From assembly GCA_024405155.1 (NCBI GenBank), contig JAKSPC010000001.1, forward strand, positions 62,001-126,000: a stretch of DNA of 64,000 nt. The letters are read 5' to 3'. This document shows, one piece after another, positions 33,950 through 42,340 of the stretch. The position numbers and the translations under genes were made by a program. The DNA comes from Lachnospiraceae bacterium (GTDB lineage Bacteria; Bacillota; Clostridia; Lachnospirales; Lachnospiraceae). Every line of letters starts with the position of its first letter. Positions within the stretch are counted from its first letter, which is position 1. The notes beneath the pieces are model-generated. The model was not told the origin of the DNA, did no database searches, and worked only from the letters and a program-made list of their open reading frames with translations.

Positions 33950-35062
33950 ATGAAGAAAACAGTATCGATCGTTTTGGCAATATTACTGTGCTGCAGCCTG
34001 GCGGGGTGTGCCGGGCAGACTGCAGGAAAGGCGGGCATTCAGGTGGGCATCGTGCTCCCCACCCGCGACGAGCCCCGCTGGACCCAGGATGAAGCGTCTT
34101 TCACTTCCATTCTGGAAAAAGCGGGCTTTTCGTCCCGAGTCCTGTTTTCTCAGGGCGATCCTGCCACGGAGCTTACCAACGTGGAATCGCTCATTCTGCA
34201 GGGTATGAAAGTGCTGGTCATCTGTTCCCAGGACGCGGCGGCCGCCACGGCTGCCGTGGAAAAAGCCCGGAAGGAGGGCGCCAAAGTCATCTGCTATGAC
34301 CGCCTGATCACGGATACGGAAAACATCGACTATTACGTGACCTTCAACAGTTTCGACGTGGGCGTGAAGCAGGGACAGTTCCTCATCGACGCCTATGAGG
34401 GACAGAAAAACGTGCCCCTTTACCTCTATGCCGGCGCCACCACCGACAACAATGCCTACATCTTTTTTTCCGGCGCCTGGAGCGTGCTGAATAAAGCCGT
34501 GGCGGAGGGGCAGTTCGTTGTGGCCAACTGTCCGGGGATCGAGAAGTATACAGGCGTTCCGCTGGATGTGGATACGGACCGGGATGCGCTCTCGGATATC
34601 CTTGGCATCATTACCACCAACTGGGATTTCAATATCGCCAAATCAGCGGCGGAGGCCGACCTTACCGCTGCCCCGGCAGCAAAAAAGGGAGATGTGGCCA
34701 TCCTGGCCCCCAATGACGGCACGGCCAGAGCCATCGCGGATGCCTTCTCGGCGGACGACGACATCACTTCCTATGTCATTACCGGGCAGGACTGTGAGGC
34801 GGCATCCTTAAGCTACATCTGCAGCGGCCTTCAGTCCATGACCATCTGGAAAAACACTGCCTCTCTGGCACAGACCACCTGCGACATGGTGAGCGCCATT
34901 CTGGACGGCAGAGAGCCGGCGACCACAGCCACCTACAATAACGGCGTGAAGGACGTGCCTTCTGCCGAGACCCCCGTCACGGTCATCACCATCGAAAATG
35001 TGAATGAACCGGTGGACGCGGGATACGTTTCAAAGGATGATATCGCCGGGTATCCCGACTGA
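33950..35062 (+). CDS. chvE: ChvE-type sugar ABC transporter substrate-binding lipoprotein
   Basis: 370 residues from ATG 33950 (lipobox LAGCAGQ). Periplasmic-binding-protein I-like: two lobes with IVLPTRDEPRWTQDEASF at the ligand cleft, as in ChvE and other multiple-monosaccharide binding proteins (xylose, arabinose, glucose, galactose). Followed 18 bp later by the double-ATPase gene and then the permease, a complete CUT2 transporter. Confidence 0.88.
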   Translation: MKKTVSIVLAILLCCSLAGCAGQTAGKAGIQVGIVLPTRDEPRWTQDEASFTSILEKAGFSSRVLFSQGDPATELTNVESLILQGMKVLVICSQDAAAATAAVEKARKEGAKVICYDRLITDTENIDYYVTFNSFDVGVKQGQFLIDAYEGQKNVPLYLYAGATTDNNAYIFFSGAWSVLNKAVAEGQFVVANCPGIEKYTGVPLDVDTDRDALSDILGIITTNWDFNIAKSAAEADLTAAPAAKKGDVAILAPNDGTARAIADAFSADDDITSYVITGQDCEAASLSYICSGLQSMTIWKNTASLAQTTCDMVSAILDGREPATTATYNNGVKDVPSAETPVTVITIENVNEPVDAGYVSKDDIAGYPD

Positions 35063-35080
35063 AAGAACGAGGAGCAGCGA

Positions 35081-36610
35081 ATGGAACAGGATCATATTCT
35101 GGAAATGCGGCACATTACCAAGGAATTTCCCGGCGTGAAAGCGCTGAACGACGTGAATTTTAAAGTGAAGCGTGGGGAGATCCACTGCCTGGTGGGGGAG
35201 AACGGCGCGGGAAAAAGCACACTGATGAAGGTGCTTTCCGGCGTGTGGAAGTACGGCACCTATACCGGCGACATCGTCTATGACGGCGAAGTGCGGAAGT
35301 TTACCGGTATCGCCGACAGCGAGAAAGCGGGCATCGCCATCATCTATCAGGAACTGGCGCTTTTTCCGGAACTTCCCATCTACGAAAACATTTTTTTCGG
35401 CCATGAGATCCTTAAGGGAAAGCAGATCGACTGGAACGAGACCGTCGTGCAGGCAAAAGAGGTGCTGAAAAAAGTGCGCCTCAACGTGGACCCTTCCATG
35501 AAACTGGAGAGACTAAACACCGGAAACCGTCAGCTGGTGGAGATCGCCAAGGCCCTTTCCAAAAAGTGCCGGCTGATCATTTTCGACGAGCCCACTTCGT
35601 CCTTGAACGAAGATGATTCCGAAAATCTTTTGAATCTGATGCGGGAACTGAAAGAGAGCGGTGTCACCTGCATCATGATCTCCCATAAGCTGCGGGAGGT
35701 GACCGCCATCGCCGATACCATCACGGTGCTTCGGGACGGCAGCACCATCTGTTCTCTGGACGCGAAAACAGATGACATCAGCGAAGCCAACATCATAAAA
35801 CACATGGTGGGCCGCACCATTACGGATATCTACCCCAAACGGCCCGGATCTGCGCCCGGGGACATCATGCTTTCCGTAAAGGATCTTTCCGTGGAAAATA
35901 CCGCCACGGGTCACAAGTCCCTCCGGAAGGTGAGCATGAACGTGCGCCGGGGAGAGATCGTGGGGATCCAGGGACTCATGGGCGCGGGCCGGTCAACACT
36001 TGCCCGCACGATCTTCGGCCATACGGATGGCCACAGGATCACAGGCGGTGAGATCACCATGGACGGGAAGAAAGCCATGTTTGCAAGCCCGCAGGATGCC
36101 ATTGATCATGGCCTGGCCTATGTTTCGGAGGACCGGAAGGGAAACGGCCTGATCCTTATGCAGGACATTAAATCCAATATCACTTTCGCCAACTTAAAGG
36201 CGCTGGCGGAAGGCCTTTCCATCAATGACGCGAAAGAGGTGCAGGAGGCTGAACGCTACAAGGAAGACCTGAACATCAAAGCGCCTTCCGTCGAGCAGAA
36301 AACGGAAAGCCTTTCCGGCGGAAACCAGCAGAAGGTGCAGATCGCCAAGTGGCTTTTTACGGAACCGAAAGTGCTGATCCTGGACGAGCCCACAAGGGGC
36401 ATCGACGTGGGAGCGAAATATGAGATCTATACCATCATGAACCGGCTGGTGGAACAGGGAATGTCCATCATTATGATCTCGTCCGAACTGCCGGAGGTGC
36501 TGGGCATGTCTGACCGGATCTATGTAATGAGCGAAGGAAGTATCACCGGTGAACTGTCCGCGAAGGAAGCCACAGAAGAGAAGATCATGAAGATGGCGGT
36601 CAACGCCTGA
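35081..36610 (+). CDS. mmsA: Multiple-monosaccharide ABC transporter ATPase MmsA (GguA/XylG type)
   Basis: 509 residues with two ABC domains: first Walker A GENGAGKSTL and LNTGNRQLVEIAKAL signature region; second GLMGAGRSTLARTIFG and LSGGNQQKVQIAKWL. CUT2 importers use one such fused ATPase. It acts with ChvE (33950) and MmsB (36626) on hexoses and pentoses. Confidence 0.93.
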   Translation: MEQDHILEMRHITKEFPGVKALNDVNFKVKRGEIHCLVGENGAGKSTLMKVLSGVWKYGTYTGDIVYDGEVRKFTGIADSEKAGIAIIYQELALFPELPIYENIFFGHEILKGKQIDWNETVVQAKEVLKKVRLNVDPSMKLERLNTGNRQLVEIAKALSKKCRLIIFDEPTSSLNEDDSENLLNLMRELKESGVTCIMISHKLREVTAIADTITVLRDGSTICSLDAKTDDISEANIIKHMVGRTITDIYPKRPGSAPGDIMLSVKDLSVENTATGHKSLRKVSMNVRRGEIVGIQGLMGAGRSTLARTIFGHTDGHRITGGEITMDGKKAMFASPQDAIDHGLAYVSEDRKGNGLILMQDIKSNITFANLKALAEGLSINDAKEVQEAERYKEDLNIKAPSVEQKTESLSGGNQQKVQIAKWLFTEPKVLILDEPTRGIDVGAKYEIYTIMNRLVEQGMSIIMISSELPEVLGMSDRIYVMSEGSITGELSAKEATEEKIMKMAVNA

Positions 36611-36625
36611 GAAAAGGAGACCGAT

Positions 36626-37819
36626 ATGTCAGAGAATAAAAAAGTTATTGGGGAGATCAAAGAGCTTCTGACGCACAATGCGAAGAGCTACATGATGTAT
36701 GCCGCGCTTCTGGTGATCATGATCGTATTCCAGATCTGGACCGGCGGTCTGTTCTTCACCGCGGGCAACATCTCCAACCTGTTCAACCAGGCGGCCTATG
36801 TGGCGGTGCTTGCCATCGGCATGACGCTGATCCTCATTTTAAAGCACATCGATCTTTCCGTGGGATATGTGGCCGGACTTTCCGGCGCCGTGGCGGCCAT
36901 TCTCATGGAGAAGGCAGGCGTCAATGTGTGGCTGGCCATCCTTATCGTGCTGGCGATGGGACTTGTCATCGGTTTCATCCAGGGTTCCATCGTTACGAAG
37001 ATCGGTGTGCCGGCTTTCGTGACGACGCTGGCGGGAATGTTCATTTTCCGCGGACTTCTTACCAGGTCTCTTTCGGGGACCGGCACCATCGTCATTGACG
37101 ACCCGGCCTACAAGGCGCTCTGCCAGGGTTTTATCCCCGATATCCCGGGCAACACCTCCGGGATCCACATCGTGACCATGATCATCGGCGTGCTCCTGGT
37201 GGCAGCCATTGTCGCAGGTCAGGTGAAGGCCAGGAACAATAAGATCAAATATGGATTTCAGGTGACTTCCTTCCCCGTATTCGTTATGGGAATGGCAGCG
37301 GTTTCTGTCGTGATCCTGATCGTCTGCTGGATGCTGGCCTGCTATCGCGGTATTCCGGTGAGTGCCGTCATCGTAGGCGTCATTCTGGCCGCCTACAGTT
37401 TCATGCTGTCAAAAACAAGGCTTGGGCGCTACATTTACGGCATCGGCGGCAATGAACAGGCGGCAGAACTTTCCGGCGTGGACGTAAAGAAAGTCACGCT
37501 GTTCGCATTCGTCTCCATGTCCGTGCTGGCGGCCGTGGCAGGCATCCTGTATTCCTCCCGTCTTTCTTCGGCCACGCCCACGGCAGGAAACGCTTTTGAA
37601 ATGGACGCCATCGCGTCCTCCTACATCGGCGGGACCGCGGTATCCGGCGGCGTGGGCAAAGTGACCAACGCCATCGTCGGGACCTTTGTTATCATGTCCC
37701 TCACCAACGGCATGAACCTGATGGGAATCGACATTTCCTATCAGTACATCGTAAAGGGCATCATTTTCATCATCGCCGTTGCCTTTGACATCCGTTCACG
37801 CAAGATAATGAATAATTAA
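36626..37819 (+). CDS. mmsB: Multiple-monosaccharide ABC transporter permease MmsB (GguB type)
   Basis: 397 residues, about ten membrane helices, AAGGAG before ATG 36626. CUT2 permease features: NQAAYVAVLAIGMTLILI, GGNEQAAELSGVDVKKV and the glycine-rich YIGGTAVSGGVGKV near the end. The extra length compared with RbsC is typical of GguB/MmsB. Last gene of the transporter operon. Confidence 0.93.
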   Translation: MSENKKVIGEIKELLTHNAKSYMMYAALLVIMIVFQIWTGGLFFTAGNISNLFNQAAYVAVLAIGMTLILILKHIDLSVGYVAGLSGAVAAILMEKAGVNVWLAILIVLAMGLVIGFIQGSIVTKIGVPAFVTTLAGMFIFRGLLTRSLSGTGTIVIDDPAYKALCQGFIPDIPGNTSGIHIVTMIIGVLLVAAIVAGQVKARNNKIKYGFQVTSFPVFVMGMAAVSVVILIVCWMLACYRGIPVSAVIVGVILAAYSFMLSKTRLGRYIYGIGGNEQAAELSGVDVKKVTLFAFVSMSVLAAVAGILYSSRLSSATPTAGNAFEMDAIASSYIGGTAVSGGVGKVTNAIVGTFVIMSLTNGMNLMGIDISYQYIVKGIIFIIAVAFDIRSRKIMNN

Positions 37820-37958
37820 CGAAGTCCAAAGAATGCCGTATTTAAGCGGCTTTCAGGGATTTGGAAAAGCGATTTGATAACAAAATGATAACACTTGATA
37901 ACTGAGCATTATTTATGAGTAATGCAAAAGGTTAGCAGGTGAGGTTTCAGCAAAGACT

Positions 37959-38008
37959 AAAAAGGTCTTGTTAAGCTAATGAATAGCTTAGCAAGGCCTT
38001 TTCTTTTT
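37959..38008 (+). terminator. Strong intrinsic terminator
   Basis: AAAAGGTCTTGTTAAGCTA pairs with TAGCTTAGCAAGGCCTTTT over 19 bp with two G-T pairs and a five-base loop, followed by a T-rich tract. It lies 140 bp downstream of mmsB, inside the island edge. Confidence 0.85.
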
Positions 38009-38055
38009 GCCTTTATGTTAGCCGTTTGAAACCATTCAGATAGGATTTGCTCAGA

Positions 38056-38334
38056 TTATTCCTGGGGTGGAGCAGTTTCAAAGTGTGAATGAGTTGTCTG
38101 ATCGGGTGTTGGATAGTGATATCTCCAGGCATCGTATTCATCCTGGGTGATCTGACCGGATCTAAGAGCTTCGGATTTGTCCATCCAATCCAACAGCATG
38201 TCATAAAGCTGCATGCTGCCGGGATGATTCCTTAAGTCAAGATAAAGCTGAGGCTGACCATCTTCTGCCTTTTCAAAGAGGACCGGAACTGGATTAGGCT
38301 TCTCCCTTGAGCGACAATGACGGGGGCGTGACAC
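38056..38334 (-). CDS. Hypothetical protein, possibly a C-terminal remnant
   Basis: 92 codons from GTG 38334. The part from PNPVPVLFEKAEDGQPQLYL to the end (..GQITQDEYDAWRYHYP..) looks like genuine protein; the first 12 residues are Arg-rich and odd and lack a clear ribosome binding site, so the 5' end may have been lost at the junction near 38340. I do not recognise the family; similar C-termini occur, I believe, in proteins of integrative elements. It converges on the terminator at 37959-38008. Confidence 0.4.
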   Translation of the reverse strand: MSRPRHCRSREKPNPVPVLFEKAEDGQPQLYLDLRNHPGSMQLYDMLLDWMDKSEALRSGQITQDEYDAWRYHYPTPDQTTHSHFETAPPQE

Positions 38335-38458
38335 GCTCCCGTTATATGTCGATTAAGCAGGAATCATGTAAAATTATATGGACAAATGCGGAATAAAATA
38401 TATGGACATTTTGCTGTGTCCATGATATAATCACAGAGTATATGAGAGGAGGCTTTAG

Positions 38459-39784
38459 ATGGTTATTGGATCTGAAAGTGAAACCGTTGAGTTTAAGCTT
38501 ACTACCGGAGAAAAGAATGAGGCTGTAGAAGCTATGGCAGCCATTTTGAATAAACATTGCCGAGGCACAGTGTATTTTGGTGTAGATGATTCCGGATTTG
38601 TTAGAGGACAACAGATTAGTGATTCTACCAAAAAGGATATATCAAGAATAATTAGCGACGCCATTGAACCGAGAATTGCGCCGACTATAGAGGTGCTCAC
38701 TATAGAACAGCGAACGATAATTAAGGTGTCTTTTTCCGGACATAATAGACCCTATGCAGTTAATGGCAAGTATCTAATTCGAACAGGGACAGAGAATAGG
38801 CGTATGTCTCCTGATGAATTAAAACGGCTGATAAAGAATGATGATTACTCTTCCAAATGGGAAGAAGAGTTGACGGATTATACTGCTGATGACCTGGATG
38901 ATGATGCCTTGAAGGATTTTTATCAGTCTGCAAAAGACTGTGGCCGCTTGTCCATGAAAGAATATGACAAAGGGAAATTGCTTACTACTCTCGACATCGT
39001 TCGCGGTGGGAAAATAAACAACGGTGGCTATGCCCTTTTTGGGGAAAATGCCAAGATTGGGTTAAAGCTGGCATCATATGCTACAGACAATAAAGTCACT
39101 TTCACTGATTTGAAACTCCTTGAAGGTAATATCTATAATCTTGTAAATGCTGCTTTAGATTACATTTTGAACCGCATCAACTGGAGAAGCGAAATTGGAG
39201 CAAGAAAGAGAAAAGAGATTCCGGAAATTCCGGAAGAGGCAATTCGCGAAATCATAGTAAACGCATTTGCACATGCAGATTATGAAACTGTTCCGGAGAT
39301 TGAAATCGGTATTCACCCGGGCAAAATTGAGATATATAATCCTGGGTCATTTCCGGACGATTTAACGCCGCTTGATTTTATATCTAGGAATTTGCCTTCA
39401 TATAAGCGAAATAAGCTAATATTAGACATTCTGTTTAGAAGTAAAGACGTTGAAAAGTCAGGTACAGGCTTCCAGCGTGTAAACGATTTTTGCAAGCAAC
39501 AGAACGTGACTTGGAACTATAGAAAAGAAGCATACGGTTTCTTCTTCGAATTTATCAGGACAAATGTCCAGATAAATGTCCAGATAAATACTGAACTTAC
39601 AGAAGCAGAGCAGGTCATTTTTAATCTGATTCAGAATAATGATGGTATCTCGAAAGCAGAGATGGCGATAAGGATTGGAAAGTCTGAAAAGACTGTCCAA
39701 AGGCTTATATCTTCGCTCACGAAGAAGCAGGTGATTGAAAGAGAAGGATCCAATAAATCGGGCAGTTGGAAAATAAAGATATAG
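38459..39784 (+). CDS. Schlafen AlbA_2 domain / ATP-binding protein with C-terminal winged helix
   Basis: 441 residues, GGAGG before ATG 38459. Residues 1-120 are an AlbA_2 (Slfn DNA/RNA-binding) domain opening with SETVEFKL; residues about 230-365 resemble the RecG-related HATPase_c_4 module (EAIREIIVNAFAHADY, KSGTGFQRV); the C-terminal 65 residues are a winged helix (ISKAEMAIRIGKSEKTVQRL). Such proteins act as regulators or as parts of phage-conflict systems. A 12-base unit is duplicated around 39562-39590 (VQIN VQIN). Codon use is AT-rich, consistent with transfer. Confidence 0.82.
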   Translation: MVIGSESETVEFKLTTGEKNEAVEAMAAILNKHCRGTVYFGVDDSGFVRGQQISDSTKKDISRIISDAIEPRIAPTIEVLTIEQRTIIKVSFSGHNRPYAVNGKYLIRTGTENRRMSPDELKRLIKNDDYSSKWEEELTDYTADDLDDDALKDFYQSAKDCGRLSMKEYDKGKLLTTLDIVRGGKINNGGYALFGENAKIGLKLASYATDNKVTFTDLKLLEGNIYNLVNAALDYILNRINWRSEIGARKRKEIPEIPEEAIREIIVNAFAHADYETVPEIEIGIHPGKIEIYNPGSFPDDLTPLDFISRNLPSYKRNKLILDILFRSKDVEKSGTGFQRVNDFCKQQNVTWNYRKEAYGFFFEFIRTNVQINVQINTELTEAEQVIFNLIQNNDGISKAEMAIRIGKSEKTVQRLISSLTKKQVIEREGSNKSGSWKIKI

Positions 39785-39933
39785 GAGATTATGGCATTGA
39801 AAGAAATGAAACAAGATTGCAGGAAGGGGAAACTTCTGCTTATAAATGGGTCACAGTAGAAGAATTGCGCTCAATGTCCCGCGATGAGTTGGCGACGCAG
39901 CGGATGTTGAATTTTATTGAAGAATTAAAATGA
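39781..39933 (+). pseudogene. C-terminal remnant of a NUDIX hydrolase
   Basis: The frame ending at TGA 39931-39933 reads GETSAYKWVTVEEL then LATQRMLNFIEELK, the typical C-terminal end of a class of NUDIX hydrolases. The catalytic NUDIX box and the start are absent, the frame overlapping the AlbA_2 gene end. It is a truncated leftover within the island. Confidence 0.6.
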
Positions 39934-40039
39934 GGATCGCAGTTGAACGTAATACAACTATTGCGTTATTGGATTTACATGTATAAATGGTATTATCTTC
40001 ATAGAACGTTCTGAATAAAATTTATCGGAGGAACTATTT

Positions 40040-40672
40040 ATGATGTATTTACCTGCCAATTTGAAGAAGTACAGGATTTTAAAAGAATTGACGCAAGAAG
40101 ATGTAGCCGAGTTTTTAGGAATAACTCCGCAGAGTGTATCTAAATGGGAACGAGGCGAAAGCTATCCGGATATTACGCTTCTTCCAGCGTTAGCTAATAT
40201 ATTTGAGACAAGTGTTGATTTGCTTCTTGGGATGGACACCATCCGTGCGGAGGAAACACGTTACAATATTCATAAAAAGGCTGTAGAATATCAAAGAAAT
40301 GGCAACTTAGATATGGCAGAAAAAACCTATCGAGATGCCTTGCTGATATATCCAAACAAGCCTGGAATGATATTGGGATTGGCTAGTACACTGGCTTTAA
40401 AAGGTGATACCGAAGAAGCGATAGAGTTAATGGAAAGAGGTTTGCCTATTTCCATTAACGAAAAGCAGAAATCAACGATGAGAGCCACATTATGTTTTTT
40501 GTACCTGAAGGCTGGGCGAGAAGATAAGGCGTGTAAACTCGCGTCACAATTACCACATATGCGTGAAAGCAGAGAGGTTATACAGCCGCTGATCAAACAG
40601 GGCCTTAATGACTCTCAAATCGACGAAAATATTAAGACTATCATTTTAGGTGATGGTGAAGGAATTTGGTAA
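40040..40672 (+). CDS. XRE-family regulator with TPR-like C-terminus
   Basis: 210 residues. HTH at residues 5-60 (LTQEDVAEFLGITPQSVSKW), then helix-turn-helix repeats resembling TPRs (about 75-200) with DMAEKTYRDALLIYPNKPG. Start ATG 40040 follows CGGAGGAAC. Regulators of this form often bind peptides or partner proteins through the TPRs. Last gene of the AT-rich island; the target is unknown. Confidence 0.85.
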   Translation: MMYLPANLKKYRILKELTQEDVAEFLGITPQSVSKWERGESYPDITLLPALANIFETSVDLLLGMDTIRAEETRYNIHKKAVEYQRNGNLDMAEKTYRDALLIYPNKPGMILGLASTLALKGDTEEAIELMERGLPISINEKQKSTMRATLCFLYLKAGREDKACKLASQLPHMRESREVIQPLIKQGLNDSQIDENIKTIILGDGEGIW

Positions 40673-40903
40673 GTGAGAAGTTAAGTTAGTTTGACTTGAT
40701 AACACTTCCATGATAACAATTTGATAACATTAGTTGATACAGTCCGTGCGATATGGACAGCTGAAACCAAATGAAATCAAATCGCAACAGAGAACCATAA
40801 CAAAAATGTTTAAGACATGGGTTTAGTTAGGGTAATTGAATAATAAAAAAACACCGGCGGTACCATGCCTGGCGCGACTGCGCTGCAGCTTCGGAAGGAA
40901 AAT

Positions 40904-41005
40904 AAAACAGCCCGGTGGATTGCGAGGTGTGCGTGCTTCGAGGCGCCTGAGTTTACTCGGCGCTCTCGAACACCACACCCGCAGGGTACCGCCGGGCTGT
41001 TTTTA
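40904..41005. terminator. Long hairpin acting as bidirectional terminator
   Basis: AAAACAGCCCGG-TGG (40904-40918) pairs with CCGCCGGGCTGTTTTT (40989-41004). The enclosed 70 bases are also largely self-complementary (GTGTG/CACAC, TTCGAG/CTCGAA), so about 100 bases fold into one imperfect hairpin with T-runs on both strands. It separates the island from the convergent M20D gene. The remaining bases from 40730 to 40903 show nothing else. Confidence 0.6.
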
Positions 41006-41011
41006 TTGTCT

Positions 41012-42235
41012 TTACTGGTGATCCTGCATGTCCAGCACGAGCTGTGTGAGGAATCTCGCTCCCAGGATGAGCGCGTCTTCGTCGATGTTCAGGTCGCCGG
41101 CGTGCACATGGCAGTTGCAGCCTTTTTCCGGGTTTTCCACGCCGATGCGCAGGAAGGCGCCGGGGCGTCTGGTAAGGTAATAGGAGAAATCCTCAGAACC
41201 CATCATGGACTCCACTTCGTGCACGTTTTCCTCTCCCGCCAGGGAGATCTGCGTTTTTCTGGCGATTTCCGTAAGATACGGATCGTTATATACCACGTAG
41301 GCGGACAGGTTGTCGTCTACTTCTGCCGTGCCGCCAAGTTCCGAGGCGGCATTTTCGCATATTTTGCGGATCTTGTCACAGATGAACTGATCCAGTCTGT
41401 CGCTGTAGGTGCGCACCGTGATGCCCATGGCGGCCTTTTCCGCAATGATATTAAAGGCTGTGCCGGCGTGCAGCGTGCCGATGGAAATGATGTGATTCTC
41501 AAAAGGACTGATCTCGCGGGCTTCCATCAGGTAGATGTCATTTGCCGCCTTGATGGCCATGGCCAGGGCGTCATGCCCTTCCTGGGGCCTGGTGGCGTGG
41601 GCGCTGACGCCGTGGAAGGTGATGCGGTAGGCGTGACAGGATGCCTGGGCGTTCCCCTTGTGCCAGCCGAAATGCCCCACAGGCAGCTTGTGCACGTGCT
41701 GACCGAAAATGAGATCCACGTCGTCCATGACACCGTTTCGCACCATAATGCCGGCACCTTCGTCCTCACCCTCTTCGTTGGGCTGGAAAATAAGCTTTAC
41801 ACGGCAGGAAAGGCTTCCTTCATCGGCGGCTTTCCTGAGTGCCTTTGCCGCGCCAAGGAGCATGGCCGTATGGGCGTCATGGCCGCAGGCATGCATCTTT
41901 CCGGGGACTTCCGAAGCGAAGGGAAGACCGGTCTGCTCCTCTACGGGAAGGGCGTCCATGTCGGCGCGGAGACCGATGGTAAACACGTGCCCCGCATCTT
42001 CCACGGCGGGAGCCGCTTCAGCTTCTTTCGCAGTGCCGCCGTAATTGATATATCCCACCACGCTGCCGGGAGCGTATTTTAAGGTATAGGGAATGCCCAG
42101 GGAATCAAGTTCCCGGCATACGACAGTTACGGTAACGGGAAGGTCAAGTCCCGTTTCGGGATGGCGGTGGATCTCCCGGCGCAGACTGATGATGCGCTGT
42201 GCGTCGCCGGATCCAAAATATGTATCAACGTTCAT
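41012..42235 (-). CDS. M20D amidohydrolase (hippurate/IAA-amino acid hydrolase type)
   Basis: 407 residues from ATG 42235, with GGAGGGCTCTT upstream. MHACGHDAHTAMLLG (metal His/Asp), QPNEEGEDEG (catalytic Glu) and GSEDFSYYL (metal His replaced by the family's Asp/Glu pattern) are the M20D signature. Members release amino acids from N-acyl conjugates, N-acetyl-diaminopimelate or hippurate in the cytoplasm. Stands alone between the island and the BspA-like gene. Confidence 0.9.
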   Translation of the reverse strand: MNVDTYFGSGDAQRIISLRREIHRHPETGLDLPVTVTVVCRELDSLGIPYTLKYAPGSVVGYINYGGTAKEAEAAPAVEDAGHVFTIGLRADMDALPVEEQTGLPFASEVPGKMHACGHDAHTAMLLGAAKALRKAADEGSLSCRVKLIFQPNEEGEDEGAGIMVRNGVMDDVDLIFGQHVHKLPVGHFGWHKGNAQASCHAYRITFHGVSAHATRPQEGHDALAMAIKAANDIYLMEAREISPFENHIISIGTLHAGTAFNIIAEKAAMGITVRTYSDRLDQFICDKIRKICENAASELGGTAEVDDNLSAYVVYNDPYLTEIARKTQISLAGEENVHEVESMMGSEDFSYYLTRRPGAFLRIGVENPEKGCNCHVHAGDLNIDEDALILGARFLTQLVLDMQDHQ

Positions 42236-42340
42236 AAGAGCCCTCCAGGTTCTGAATAGCTGCAAAAATTCAATGAAACAACAAGGCAATTCTACCACAT
42301 CTCCGGAAAAAGCAGGAATGCCGGCAGTGCCTGCGAACGG

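Larger units (their letters stand above)
37869..40786. mobile_element. Small AT-rich genomic island, likely a degraded mobile element
   Basis: Bounded by a 10-bp inverted repeat GCGATTTGAT (37869-37878) and ATCAAATCGC (40777-40786). Each end also carries three GATAACA iterons: TTTGATAACA, ATGATAACA, CTTGATAAC at 37873-37902 and the same three types in reverse order at 40695-40729, like arm sites of tyrosine recombinases. The genes inside (hypothetical fragment, AlbA_2 protein, NUDIX remnant, XRE-TPR protein) are visibly more AT-rich than both flanks. No integrase is present. Confidence 0.5.

Noticed and set aside
40865..42082. Plus-strand open frame opposite the M20D gene
   Set aside because: Shadow of the minus-strand hydrolase, which has all metal motifs and a ribosome binding site.
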